Counted from the first letter of the stretch, positions 35,204-43,869 are shown. The stretch: DNA of 64,000 nt from Haloarcula sp. H-GB4 (GCF_030848575.1 NZ_JAVDDX010000002.1:868001-932000); one strand, 5' to 3'. The notes: a model not told the origin generated them from the letters alone. Numbers and translations: made by a program.

Positions 35204-35530
35204 ATGCGTCAGTCAGGATCTTGGATGACTATCTGGGATGATCGAATACTGGAGATAATCCGCGAGGAGGAATCAGGAACCTCAACAGAACTCGCAAAGC
35301 GGGATGAGATCCATATTGCCCAATCAACGGTTTCTCGCCGACTACAGAAACTTGGCGAACACGACCTCCTCCGCCCTCTCGGAAATGGAGTTTATGTCCT
35401 CACTGACGAAGGAGAAGCGTATCTCGAAGAGGAATACGACGCTGAAAGAGAGCGCTACATCAACAGTGGCGGATCTTCCGACGGAGAAAATGGTACTGAT
35501 GCAGCTGACGGTCCCGGAATCAACAGCTGA
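35204..35530 (+). CDS. PhiH1-repressor-like winged-helix regulator
   Basis: This 108-residue protein opens MRQSGSWMTIWDDRILEII, the start seen in haloarchaeal virus repressors of the PhiH1 type. A winged helix follows (STELAKRDEIHIAQSTVSRRLQKLG), then the wing (LLRPLGNGVYVLTDEGEAYL). The C-terminal 25 residues are acidic and probably disordered. It is the best candidate for the lysogeny repressor, placed divergently from the integrase unit. The upstream spacer is short for a leadered transcript, which suggests a leaderless mRNA. Confidence 0.82.
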   Translation: MRQSGSWMTIWDDRILEIIREEESGTSTELAKRDEIHIAQSTVSRRLQKLGEHDLLRPLGNGVYVLTDEGEAYLEEEYDAERERYINSGGSSDGENGTDAADGPGINS

Positions 35531-35547
35531 CGACGTTGCCCTGAATC

Positions 35548-35844
35548 ATGTCACGCAAGCCCGCCAAATGGATGGTCCCGCTCGATGAACGAATCCTCGA
35601 AATACTGAAAGCCGAAGGCTGGTCATCACCGCGATATATTGCACAGAAGGTATCGCTCCGTGCCTCTGTGGGCCGCGTGCGTGAGCGCTGCAAGATGCTC
35701 ACCTACGCACAGATGATCGAACCCTTGACGCCACAGTTCCAGAACTACGACATCACGGGCTATGGACTGCGGTATCTGGAAGGACGGTTAGATGCCAATA
35801 ACCAGCCGAGGCCGTCGGCAAAGAAGGTTCTGAGAGGGTATTAG
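35548..35844 (+). CDS. Second PhiH1-repressor-like regulator
   Basis: This 98-residue protein has a winged helix similar in plan to the previous gene: VPLDERILEILKAEGWSSPRYIAQKVSLRASVGRVRERC, then a wing reaching YDITGYGLRYLEG. It begins 17 bases after the upstream stop, so the two form an operon. Two related small repressors in series recall haloviral immunity regions. The exact regulatory target is not known. Confidence 0.78.
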   Translation: MSRKPAKWMVPLDERILEILKAEGWSSPRYIAQKVSLRASVGRVRERCKMLTYAQMIEPLTPQFQNYDITGYGLRYLEGRLDANNQPRPSAKKVLRGY

Positions 35845-35895
35845 AGCAGAGAGAATTACGCACCTCCAAGACACAATGTGGAACGTAGAGCCGTC

Positions 35896-36495
35896 TTACG
35901 ACCCGAAGAGCTCATAGACATCGGTGGTGAGTGATTCCGGTGTGGCGTAATCAATCGCACCGACTATGACAGAATAGACTAGTAGCATATAGCAGAGAAT
36001 TATTGTCAACAATCCTAACGATAGGAGTGACTCACCAGGGATCGGCAAGGTGAGTGATCCGCCGAGTGAGAAAACGCCAAGGAACACAGGTATCGACGCA
36101 ACCGTTGGGAAGGCAAGTGCGACGATACCGAGCTGAACGTAGTGTGGTTCAAGTGCATCGCTGACGGATAGGCCTGGATCAGCCTCAAGAGTTACATCCG
36201 GTGGACAAGGCCAGTCGGTCTCGTCGTGGTCCCACCAATAAATGCGGCCAGTCCCGGCCTCAAGCGAGTTACAGAACCCGCGCTCTTCCAGATCTTTGAG
36301 TTTGTCTTTCACGACCGCTCGCGACCAGTCACCGTCCAACTTTTTCATGACCGCCGAGCTACTCCAGATCGGCCGTTCCTGTGACAGTATGAAGTCGGCG
36401 ACCTCTGCTGTCAGTAGCTCATTGACTTGAGTGTTCGAAATGTCGGTCTTCAACTCTTCTCTAGCCTCATCTGGGAGGTTGGTGAATCGTTCCAT
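35896..36495 (-). CDS. Winged-helix protein with two C-terminal TM helices
   Basis: This 199-residue protein has a DNA-binding-like winged-helix region in residues 25-105 (ADFILSQERPIWSSSAVMKKLDGDWSRAVVKDKLKDLEERGF) and two hydrophobic helices at about 130-150 and 155-185. A membrane-tethered transcription factor is the simplest reading. The gene stands opposite to the repressor operon and is convergent with it. No homologue can be named. The A+T content is higher than that of the core chromosome. Confidence 0.7.
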   Translation of the reverse strand: MERFTNLPDEAREELKTDISNTQVNELLTAEVADFILSQERPIWSSSAVMKKLDGDWSRAVVKDKLKDLEERGFCNSLEAGTGRIYWWDHDETDWPCPPDVTLEADPGLSVSDALEPHYVQLGIVALAFPTVASIPVFLGVFSLGGSLTLPIPGESLLSLGLLTIILCYMLLVYSVIVGAIDYATPESLTTDVYELFGS

Positions 36496-36650
36496 GACTA
36501 TGGTTTTTGGATTGCGAACGCGGGTCTTCGGGGGTCCGAATACCAGATTTTGGATTCGGAATACCCTGATCTACAATGTCCTAAATGTCCCTCTCAACCC
36601 TTGATTCTGGTGATGCCTGTAATGCATCCAATCGGAAGAGGTGTATCACA

Positions 36651-36827
36651 ATGACAGACACAGCAGCACAACTACTCGGCGTCTTCGCGTCGATATTCTG
36701 GTTCACACTCTGGACCGTATTGTCCGGTTCTCTTCCCGGCGAACCATCCTTACTCATCAATCTCGGTGCCGTGGTGTTCGGGATTATCATTGGCCTGGTG
36801 ATGTACATACAGACACGGAATCGGTAA
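36651..36827 (+). CDS. Small two-TM protein
   Basis: This 58-residue protein is almost entirely two hydrophobic helices (7-27 and 34-52), ending in the polar QTRNR. It is a small membrane protein of the provirus left part. The ATG at 36651 lies directly after the GTGTATCACA sequence; the longer frame adds 22 polar residues that I judge non-coding. The function is unknown. Similar tiny membrane genes are frequent in haloviral accessory regions. Confidence 0.5.
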   Translation: MTDTAAQLLGVFASIFWFTLWTVLSGSLPGEPSLLINLGAVVFGIIIGLVMYIQTRNR

Positions 36828-36862
36828 CACACTAATCAATAGCTGATAAGATCCAGAATCTG

Positions 36863-37117
36863 CTATTTTTCGATTGTTACGGACTGTGTGGCCTCAATCT
36901 CATAGGTTCCAGGGATAGACAGAGTTGCAGCAATCTCCCGTTTCTGTTGGATGGTAAAATCATCTCGACGCAACACCGTCTGTATTCGCTCGTCGATTCG
37001 CCAGGAAAACTCAGCAGAACGCATGAGTGCTTTCGTCTTGTTGCAGTCCCAGAACTCGGCGGCCTGCTCGATGGTGTCTGTACGGTGCGCGTGCTTACCG
37101 TCTTCGCGGATTCGCAT
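36863..37117 (-). CDS. Small DUF7692-like protein
   Basis: This 84-residue protein begins MRIREDGKHAHRTDTIEQAAEFWDCNKTKALMRS. The DGKxAxRTDTIEQAAEF...CNKTKA pattern recalls the haloarchaeal DUF7692 group, which looks like a small DNA-binding fold. The family label is tentative. A regulatory role for the divergent pilin gene would fit the location, since the 498-base spacer between the two starts carries an inverted repeat. No other evidence supports it. Confidence 0.6.
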   Translation of the reverse strand: MRIREDGKHAHRTDTIEQAAEFWDCNKTKALMRSAEFSWRIDERIQTVLRRDDFTIQQKREIAATLSIPGTYEIEATQSVTIEK

Positions 37118-37252
37118 ACTGGCTGCTCGTGAACACGAGGTCAAAAGAGAGGTATTCTCGAGTAACTCGAAGCCCGATTACTGATAAAGACCGCCGCAGC
37201 CCATGCCCATCGCTCGCCAACACCTTTCACTCACCTCACGACACCCACCGGA

Positions 37253-37287
37253 ATATGCACACGGTTAGATCCTCCTCGTGTGCATAT
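37253..37287. repeat. Inverted repeat ATATGCACAC / GTGTGCATAT
   Basis: Two 10-base arms, 37253-37262 and 37278-37287, are perfect reverse complements with a 15-base spacer. The arrangement suggests either a dimeric regulator site or a stem-loop. It is about 135 bases upstream of the 36863-37117 gene's start and about 330 before the pilin start. Confidence 0.6.
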
Positions 37288-37580
37288 CGCGTCGAGTGCG
37301 ATCTTCGAGCTGTGACTCCGTGGTTCCTAGTCAAAGATCAGTTTTGTGGCGTTAGAATCGATTTCAAGGCTACCTTGTAGCATTCTGAAAACGGAATCAA
37401 TATCAGAAAACTCCTTGAAACTACGTTTGCGGGTTGGTTCCCGCTGAAATCAGAAGGGTAATACTGGTTTCCAAACCAGGGGGTCAGATCCAGGCCCCCC
37501 TTGGCGCACACTTTCAATTCGGCCTATATCGGCTTCAAGCCAAGGTTGAACAGTGAAATGTTATCCTAACAGTAAATTGG

Positions 37581-37590
37581 TTTTAATATG
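37581..37590 (+). promoter_or_regulatory. TATA-box candidate for the pilin gene
   Basis: TTTTAATATG lies 25-34 bases before the ATG at 37615. In haloarchaea that spacing fits a leaderless transcript whose first base is at or near the ATG. The flanks are A+T-rich, so a chance match cannot be excluded. Confidence 0.4.
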
Positions 37591-37614
37591 ATATGCAGAT
37601 GCAGAGTAGACGCA

Positions 37615-38124
37615 ATGGATTTGAAAGAGCTATTCCATGACGATGACGCCGTCTCCCCAGTTATCGGCGTCATCCTGATGGTGGCAATTACAGTGATTCT
37701 TGCGGCTGTCATCGCATCGTTCGTACTCGGCCTCGGTGATCAGGCTCAGCAAGCAACCCCACAGGCCAGTTTCTCATTCGATTTCGATGAAGGAACTGCG
37801 CCTTCTGGTGTATCGAATCAGGGTGTCCTCTCAATAACCCACGACGGTGGTGACACGATAGAGGGCAATAGCTTGTATATTCGCGGGAGCGGGCTTGGTT
37901 CAGGTAGTTCCGATAACTGGAATAATTCTGGCGCACCCACTGTAAACGTCGTCTCAGAGAACAGTTCCCAAGCATGGATCGGCCATTCCGGAGAAAGCGA
38001 AGTTAGTGCAGGGAACAGTATCAAAGCGGCTGCAAAAGACACGTATTCGCTCCGTGTTATTTACGAGACGCAAGAGGGTGACCAGTCCGCGACTCTCGCG
38101 GAAGATTCTGGTCCTGAAGCATAA
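37615..38124 (+). CDS. Type IV pilin-like protein
   Basis: This 169-residue protein has the archaeal pilin N-terminus: MDLKELFHDDDAVSPVIGVI, with a prepilin-peptidase site just before AVSPV and a hydrophobic stem of about 25 residues reaching VASFVLGLG. The globular part (40-169) is beta-rich, with Thr/Ser/Gly repeats. PilA-like haloarchaeal proteins build adhesion pili. The gene has its own promoter-like spacer and lies between the regulatory and structural blocks of the provirus. It is probably cargo affecting the host surface or virus receptor, not a known pleolipovirus structural gene. Confidence 0.85.
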   Translation: MDLKELFHDDDAVSPVIGVILMVAITVILAAVIASFVLGLGDQAQQATPQASFSFDFDEGTAPSGVSNQGVLSITHDGGDTIEGNSLYIRGSGLGSGSSDNWNNSGAPTVNVVSENSSQAWIGHSGESEVSAGNSIKAAAKDTYSLRVIYETQEGDQSATLAEDSGPEA

Positions 38125-38179
38125 TCCAAAGTCGCTTTTATTTTATCATACTGGATAGCAACAGCTACCGGTATTCTGA

Positions 38180-38680
<501 letters not shown>

Positions 38681-38685
38681 ATCCG

Positions 38686-38916
38686 ATGGACCGTATTCTC
38701 AGCTATGGGCTTGTGGGCACTATCGGCGTCTCTGCCTCCACGATTGCCTCGGCTGTCGTCGGTGATCCCTTCCCTGTTGTCGTCCCAGCCATCATCGCGG
38801 CCGGCGTCATCGGGGCACACCAGGTCAAAGAACGAGACACTGCAGCTGGTGCTGACGATCAAGATGTGCGCGCCAACGTCGAGCAGGTCGAAACCGACGG
38901 GGGGCGCGAACAGTGA
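38686..38916 (+). CDS. Small membrane protein of virion block
   Basis: This 76-residue protein has two hydrophobic stretches in residues 3-45 (YGLVGTIGVSASTIASAVV and FPVVVPAIIAAGVIGAH) and an acidic C-terminal tail. It lies between the VP3-like gene and the spike gene, with GTGA overlap to the spike. A GTG at 38677 would add three residues and overlap the VP3-like stop, so translational coupling on both sides is possible. The function is unknown; the location indicates a virion or assembly role. Confidence 0.68.
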   Translation: MDRILSYGLVGTIGVSASTIASAVVGDPFPVVVPAIIAAGVIGAHQVKERDTAAGADDQDVRANVEQVETDGGREQ

Positions 38917-40736
38917 CCCGCGCCCACTCGGTCCTGCTCGCCGCGCTCATCGTCTGTTCTGCCGTCATCGGGGCCGCCGGGCCCGCACTGGCACAGTCGA
39001 CAGAGACGGCCACCGACAGCGGACCGGTGACGAAAACATTCGAGACAGGCCCGCACAAGGTCAAGATTGACCTCTTCGATGTGTCCTCAGAAACGACCAT
39101 CACCGTGATTACGGACGAATCGCCCGCTGGCGACAACACGGCGATTCTGAGAAAGACCGTTAGCGGCTCTCACAACAGCGCGCACTTCCGAAATGCTGGC
39201 GCGTATGAGTCGTTTACGGTGAAGGTCGAAGGCGCTGATGGACCAGTGTCTATGTCGAAGGGAGGCGTTACGAACGCATGGAAACCGGGCGACGACGGCA
39301 AGTTCTTGGGAGATACAGGAGGAGACCCGGGATTCCAGTACGAACTCAGTGAGCAAATCGGGGAATCGGTCATGCCGCAGATCGTGCAACTCGATAGGAC
39401 TGGGATCCCAGGCTCTACGACCGTCAACACGACCGAGACAGATGCTCAGCAGAGCAAGGTCGATATCTACCAGTCTGCCCAGAACAGCAAAGCACAGGGG
39501 GAGTTTTATCGGACAACTTTGGACAACTATTTGTCCGATACAAAAACCCAGGCCCGTATTATCGGGAAGAACGCATACATCCGGTCACTGAACAAGGGAG
39601 ACAGCAAGGCAGCCGCTAAAACCTCGGCAAAGCAGGCGGTCAACGATTACTACTCAGTCAAACAAGCCAACCTCATCAGACACTGGAATCTGAAGGTCCA
39701 GCACGGCGAATATCTCCAAAAAACTGTCTCAAACGAGTCTGGAATCTCGTCGGACTATATTACCCTTGATCTGGTTGATAACTACGATACCGGCCACGTT
39801 GAGGCCCAGTCTGTCGCGTTCGATACCGGGACCAGAACTGTCACCTTAGTTAATGGAACCAGTATGAGCGTTGACACCGTCGATATTACCGGCCATGCGT
39901 TTACTGACGCGGCATTCTCCTCGACTGCTTCCTCGTCGGTCGGTCTAACTGACCCGTCCCCGAGTTTCGGATTCCCCGAGGATGGTGTTGCTGGTGGTGC
40001 TCGCAGCATCCAGATTAAGCAAAACGACGTTGTTAGTCAGAACTTGGATTATATCGAGTTCGGTGCTGACTACCAACGATTCTCCGAGATAGAGGCACAA
40101 AACGAGGCTGTCCTGAGCGATATGGAGACCCTCGCAAATAACACGTATAGCGCCTATCAAACCGGAGAAATCAACAATAGCGACCTTGTTGATCCTTACG
40201 TTCTGGCAAGCCAGCAGTCGGCAGGCGACGAATTCCAAGGCTGGGCAGCCAGCCAACTCACGTTGATGGGCACCAACTCACCCGAGAATTTCGACCAGAT
40301 TGGGAGTTTCAACATCAGCACTGAATCTGGACAGCAGTACGAGGGCGTGCTGTTCTCGCAGGAGAACCCTGCCAGCGGTCAATTCGAGAACGGAACGACC
40401 TACAACCCCAACCAGATTGGCGGCACGCAGTACGTCGTTACCAGTGACCGAATCGTGGAGCTACAAAGTAACTTCACGGTAGACAAAATCACCACAACAG
40501 ACGGAAAGAACGTCCAGAACGTCACAATCCAGAAAACGACGTACGAGACGACCAACGTCACCGAACTCAAACAGCAATATGAGGATCTTGCCTACAAACG
40601 CGCACAGATTGAAGCCCGTGAGAAGGCACTGAAACAATCCGCTGGAGGTGGCTTGCTTGGTGGCGGCAGCGTTCCGCCTGTCGTCGCGCTCGCCATCATT
40701 GGCACACTGCTGGCTATCGTTGTCCTGCAGAACTAA
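38913..40736 (+). CDS. Pleolipovirus-type spike protein (VP4-like)
   Basis: This 607-residue secreted protein has a signal peptide of about 28 residues ending ALAQS, and a large exported domain rich in Thr, Ser, Gln and Asn. A predicted coiled coil lies at about 548-578 (ELKQQYEDLAYKRAQIEARE). A glycine-rich hinge and a single C-terminal membrane helix (VPPVVALAIIGTLLAIVVL) complete it. This is the plan of pleolipovirus spikes, which bind the host and promote fusion. Start is GTG, overlapping the upstream stop. Several Asn-x-Thr/Ser sites suggest glycosylation. The receptor cannot be deduced. Confidence 0.83.
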   Translation: MTRAHSVLLAALIVCSAVIGAAGPALAQSTETATDSGPVTKTFETGPHKVKIDLFDVSSETTITVITDESPAGDNTAILRKTVSGSHNSAHFRNAGAYESFTVKVEGADGPVSMSKGGVTNAWKPGDDGKFLGDTGGDPGFQYELSEQIGESVMPQIVQLDRTGIPGSTTVNTTETDAQQSKVDIYQSAQNSKAQGEFYRTTLDNYLSDTKTQARIIGKNAYIRSLNKGDSKAAAKTSAKQAVNDYYSVKQANLIRHWNLKVQHGEYLQKTVSNESGISSDYITLDLVDNYDTGHVEAQSVAFDTGTRTVTLVNGTSMSVDTVDITGHAFTDAAFSSTASSSVGLTDPSPSFGFPEDGVAGGARSIQIKQNDVVSQNLDYIEFGADYQRFSEIEAQNEAVLSDMETLANNTYSAYQTGEINNSDLVDPYVLASQQSAGDEFQGWAASQLTLMGTNSPENFDQIGSFNISTESGQQYEGVLFSQENPASGQFENGTTYNPNQIGGTQYVVTSDRIVELQSNFTVDKITTTDGKNVQNVTIQKTTYETTNVTELKQQYEDLAYKRAQIEAREKALKQSAGGGLLGGGSVPPVVALAIIGTLLAIVVLQN

Positions 40737-40742
40737 TCACCC

Positions 40743-41294
40743 ATGCGCTCACTTTTCTTCGCCGCGTTGCTCGTGGTCAGTCTCGGCTGCGTCAGCGCCC
40801 CGACCGCCGCACAGTCCGCGGGCAACCTCCCCGCCGAAACACCCGGCCCACAGCCCACAGCCAACGCCACCGACACCACCCGTATCGACGGACAGACCGA
40901 GATCATCGGCTCGGAGTACCTGCCGAACGAGAGTATCGCTCCCATCACTCTCCGGTCGAGCGCAGTTCAGACCGTGACGATCTCCGACGCCGGCCGCTTC
41001 CAGGAAGGCGGGAAGATTCCCGTCCGCACCGTCGCTATGCGCTCGGACGACACCGCCACTGTCGAGCTTCCCGTCACTGAGAAGGACGGCTACGTTGGTG
41101 TCGCCATTTCCACTGAGAACACCCCACTGTACGCCGAGATCGTACAACAGCCGTCCGGTGGTGGCCTGGATATCCTACGTGCTCTTTCGTCGTTGCAGGC
41201 GTGGCTCGCTGGGGCAACTGTCGCGTTTGTCTGGATGATCGTCGCCGGCTACAACGTAATCCGCGGCGAGAACGGCCGTCCGGAGGTAGCATGA
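40743..41294 (+). CDS. Virion-block membrane protein (ORF6-like)
   Basis: This 183-residue protein has a signal peptide (first 24 residues, ending TAAQS), an exported domain of about 120 residues containing a beta-rich HTD-like region, and one C-terminal helix (WLAGATVAFVWMIVAGYNVI). It follows the spike by six bases and overlaps the next gene by four. Its place between spike and NTPase matches the conserved ORF6-like genes of pleolipoviruses, whose exact role is unknown. Confidence 0.75.
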   Translation: MRSLFFAALLVVSLGCVSAPTAAQSAGNLPAETPGPQPTANATDTTRIDGQTEIIGSEYLPNESIAPITLRSSAVQTVTISDAGRFQEGGKIPVRTVAMRSDDTATVELPVTEKDGYVGVAISTENTPLYAEIVQQPSGGGLDILRALSSLQAWLAGATVAFVWMIVAGYNVIRGENGRPEVA

Positions 41295-42085
41295 AGCCCG
41301 CACCGACCTTCCAGAACAACCGCGACCGGCTCGTCTACCTGCTGGCTGAGTACAAGCTACTCATCGGCGGGATGTTCGTCGGTGCGGCCGTGCTGTTCGC
41401 CTACTACCAGCCACAGCTGCCGACCCTGCCGACATGGATTCCCGCCGTCGCCGTCGGCTGGCTCGTGCTGGCGATTCCCTGCTATCTCGTCGGTGCGAAG
41501 ATCGCCCGCTGGCTCCGTCGCCGCAACTGGGTCGAAGTCCATCACGTCAACGCCGTCGAAGACACCACCGAGAGGTACTACGTCCCGCCGGAACTCTGGC
41601 GTGAGAAAGAGATTGACGGGCCAGACCCGTACCCAGTCAACGGCGGCAGTGCGTGGGCCGTCCGCGAGTACGAGTATCTCGAAGACATCGGCCAGCTCCG
41701 CGTCGAAGGTGTCTGGCTCGAAGGCTGCCAAGATACGCAGTTGATGACCAGCAAGAAACAAACGCAAGACATTCACGGTTGGCTTATCGACCGCGCCGAA
41801 GAACTCGCCGCAATCCGTGGTCGGTGGTCCCGTGGGTCCGTCGAGCTGCAAAAGAAGCTCGTCACCGCTGACGCTGAAGCCAACGAGCGCGGCCAGATGA
41901 TCCAAAAGACAGCAGCGAAAGAGACCTTCGGCGACCTCATCGAAGACGGCGAAGATCCCGAAGACGCGCCGACCATCCACGACCTCACCGATGCGCCCGA
42001 CCCTACGACGGATGCGGCTGTGGGCTATGGGCAGGACGAACCGACCAGTGAGCAACCACAAGAGCCACGACTAAACGATGACTGA
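41291..42085 (+). CDS. Virion-block two-TM protein (ORF7-like)
   Basis: This 264-residue protein has a short N-terminus, two hydrophobic helices in residues 15-70, and a large charged cytoplasmic part with coiled-coil-like sequence (VELQKKLVTADAEANERGQMIQ). It overlaps the NTPase gene at its end by eight bases and the upstream gene at its start. The conserved place before the NTPase matches ORF7-like proteins of pleolipoviruses. The C-terminal tail is rich in Asp, Glu and Pro. Assembly or genome-organising roles are possible; none is proven. Confidence 0.74.
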   Translation: MKPAPTFQNNRDRLVYLLAEYKLLIGGMFVGAAVLFAYYQPQLPTLPTWIPAVAVGWLVLAIPCYLVGAKIARWLRRRNWVEVHHVNAVEDTTERYYVPPELWREKEIDGPDPYPVNGGSAWAVREYEYLEDIGQLRVEGVWLEGCQDTQLMTSKKQTQDIHGWLIDRAEELAAIRGRWSRGSVELQKKLVTADAEANERGQMIQKTAAKETFGDLIEDGEDPEDAPTIHDLTDAPDPTTDAAVGYGQDEPTSEQPQEPRLNDD

Positions 42086-43253
42086 CGACGGTAACGACCT
42101 CTACACGCCCGCACAGTTCCGCGAGTATCAGGACGGCTACGGCCAGCGTGCTCCAGACGAGGTACACCAGCACGCCGGAATCGTCCGCGATGAGAAATTA
42201 TCCCGCTACCTCTCGATTCTTGAAACTCATTACGACCCCCGACACTGTGATCGGCCGGAGAAGATGCCCGGCCAAGTGAAGGACCTCTCTCACGTTCGAG
42301 AGATAGTCCGCATCGAGGGAACCGAAACGGCACGGCGGGCCGTGGCCAACGGCGATATGCAGTCGTTGAAGCACTTCACCGGAGACGCCGGCCAGCGGGC
42401 GGATATCTCCGGTATCAAAGCCATCGACCAGCTCCGGGCACAGATGACCGGCCCCGCACCGATGTTCTACGAATGGGCCGAACCCGGTACTGGCAAGTCG
42501 AACTTCGCCTGTCTGCTGGGACAGCTCTGGAAAGAACAGCACGCTTCGGATGCGCTCGTTGCATCGAACATCCGCACACTCGAAGAGACCGATGGGTGGA
42601 CCGACTCGAACGGCGACCGTCGTGACGGCTGGCTCGCTAACTACGGTGAGCTGAACGAATGGCTGAAACAGGACGGCGATCCCATGCACAACGAGCAGGT
42701 CCCGAAACTGTTCATCTTCGACGAGGCCAGCAGCAACGCGGGCGGCAGCGGGTCAGACGGCTACGAGACGAAGACGAAACTCGGACCACTCACGTACAAG
42801 ATCCGCAAGTACGGCGGTTCGCTCATCATCATCGGCCACGACGGCCGCGACGTACATCCGCTGGTTCGGGAACTCGGTGTCTGTGTCCACAAAGAGGGGC
42901 TGAAAGAAGCGACCTTCTACGAAGACGTACGGAACCGGAAGGGCGTCAACCCGATCTTCTCCGTGTCGGGTATCCCCGAAACGGACTGGCGCTACGATGA
43001 CAATGAACCGACGACGTGGTCGTGGTCAAGCGGCGAGGACGACGGTAACGAAGTGGACCCGGAAGACCTCTCTCGGAAGCTTGCGATCTACACGGTCATC
43101 ACGGCTAAGGAGTCTGAACCGGACAGACCAAATCACGAAATCGCTGATTTCGTGCCGTACAGCGCCGAATGGGTCCGCCAGCGCTGGAACGAGTATCAGG
43201 ACGATGGCAAGCACCGAAATGTAGTTGGTGAGGTGACGGAGCTAACCGCATGA
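42078..43253 (+). CDS. VP8-like NTPase
   Basis: This 391-residue P-loop protein has Walker A EPGTGKSNF (GTGKS at 137-141) and Walker B LFIFDEAS (211-218). A short segment GGSLIIIGHDGRD follows, as in zonula-occludens-toxin-like/AAA-type viral ATPases. The C-terminal 60 residues contain a helix-turn-helix-like region (AKESEPDRPNHEIADFVPYSAEWV). In pleolipoviruses the NTPase gene closes the structural block. Its job (genome handling or assembly) is unknown. The start lies in the end of the preceding gene; the stop overlaps the small gene at 43250. Confidence 0.82.
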   Translation: MTDDGNDLYTPAQFREYQDGYGQRAPDEVHQHAGIVRDEKLSRYLSILETHYDPRHCDRPEKMPGQVKDLSHVREIVRIEGTETARRAVANGDMQSLKHFTGDAGQRADISGIKAIDQLRAQMTGPAPMFYEWAEPGTGKSNFACLLGQLWKEQHASDALVASNIRTLEETDGWTDSNGDRRDGWLANYGELNEWLKQDGDPMHNEQVPKLFIFDEASSNAGGSGSDGYETKTKLGPLTYKIRKYGGSLIIIGHDGRDVHPLVRELGVCVHKEGLKEATFYEDVRNRKGVNPIFSVSGIPETDWRYDDNEPTTWSWSSGEDDGNEVDPEDLSRKLAIYTVITAKESEPDRPNHEIADFVPYSAEWVRQRWNEYQDDGKHRNVVGEVTELTA

Positions 43254-43417
43254 CAGCGACAGTATTCGACCAATCCAACAACAACCAACCCCCCGGCGCA
43301 CCCCTGTTGTTGGCCCATGGCGTGCGCTCGCGGTGCGAGCACGCGCGAGCCATGGGCAGCAGCCGCGAACAGCCCGGAGGAGTATCTATATATGACGCAC
43401 GCGAGGTGCGCGAATGA
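43250..43417 (+). CDS. Small ORF between NTPase and nuclease
   Basis: This 55-codon reading frame starts within the NTPase stop (ATGA overlap) and ends within the ATGA start of the nuclease gene. The perfect linkage at both ends supports translation. The product, starting MTATVFDQSNNNQPP, is polar and has no recognisable domain. It contains a strong inverted repeat, which may matter more than the peptide. Confidence 0.4.
   Translation: MTATVFDQSNNNQPPGAPLLLAHGVRSRCEHARAMGSSREQPGGVSIYDAREVRE
43313..43357. repeat. GC-rich branched stem-loop
   Basis: GCCCATG at 43313-43319 pairs with CATGGGC at 43351-43357, and within it GCTCGC at 43325-43330 and GCGAGC at 43334-43339 pair around a GGT loop. 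Bulges separate the two stems. It lies inside a small reading frame and includes a GCCCA pentamer, a motif reported at strand discontinuities of betapleolipovirus genomes. Its role here is unknown. Confidence 0.5.
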
Positions 43418-43797
43418 GTCGCAGCCACAAGGCAAATCACTACGGTACGCTCGTCGAGCGTAAAGCCACCGAGCGGTACAACCTCGAATTAGATCGGTGC
43501 AGCTGGCACGACGCGAAGCGACCAGACGGAACGCCGGTGGAAATCAAGGCCGCGATGCATCGGCATGCTGACGGCCAGCCTGGGACGTTCAAACTCTATG
43601 ACCAGTATCACGGGAGGTTGCGGGCAGCGAATGGGTGGTACGTCTTTGGAACCTATCGGATTCGTGGTCAAGGCGTAGAAGTTCTCGACTGGGAGATACG
43701 ACATTCGTCACGGTTACCATATTTAGATTGGCATGGTGGTGGAGAACATCGGAACGCACGACAGTCGAAAGTAAGTATATCCGACATTTATAGGTGA
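43414..43797 (+). CDS. PD-(D/E)XK-like nuclease
   Basis: This 127-residue soluble protein has a compact restriction-endonuclease-like fold indicated by a conserved Glu near residue 15, the WHDAKRPDGTPVEIKAAMH segment (Asp, then ExK) and a following beta strand (GTFKLYDQYH). It resembles small viral endonuclease/Holliday-junction resolvase proteins of haloviruses. It may resolve replication intermediates or act as an accessory nuclease. It is the last gene of the forward operon, with an A+T-rich drop immediately afterwards. Confidence 0.72.
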   Translation: MSRSHKANHYGTLVERKATERYNLELDRCSWHDAKRPDGTPVEIKAAMHRHADGQPGTFKLYDQYHGRLRAANGWYVFGTYRIRGQGVEVLDWEIRHSSRLPYLDWHGGGEHRNARQSKVSISDIYR

Positions 43798-43869
43798 AAT
43801 ATATAAAACTAATAGTTGTAGACTAGACGTAACTAATTTATATTTTGGTGGAATTTATATTTTTGATAG

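Larger units (their letters stand above)
37118..37614. other. Long non-coding spacer with inverted repeats
   Basis: About 500 bases lie between the divergent genes at 37117 and 37615. No frame of useful length with a sensible start is visible. It holds a 10-base inverted repeat (37253-37287), a hairpin CTGGTTTCCAAACCAG at 37464-37479, a G5/C5 hairpin at about 37479-37499 and a TATA-like TTTTAATATG at 37581-37590. It could hold control sites for both neighbours or an RNA. I tried a tRNA fold and rejected it. Confidence 0.5.

Noticed and set aside
37464-37502. Possible tRNA with TCC- or CCA-like anticodon loop and G5/C5 T arm
   Set aside because: The anticodon stem gives a six- or eight-base loop, not seven, and no acceptor or D-arm partner exists; best read as two hairpins.
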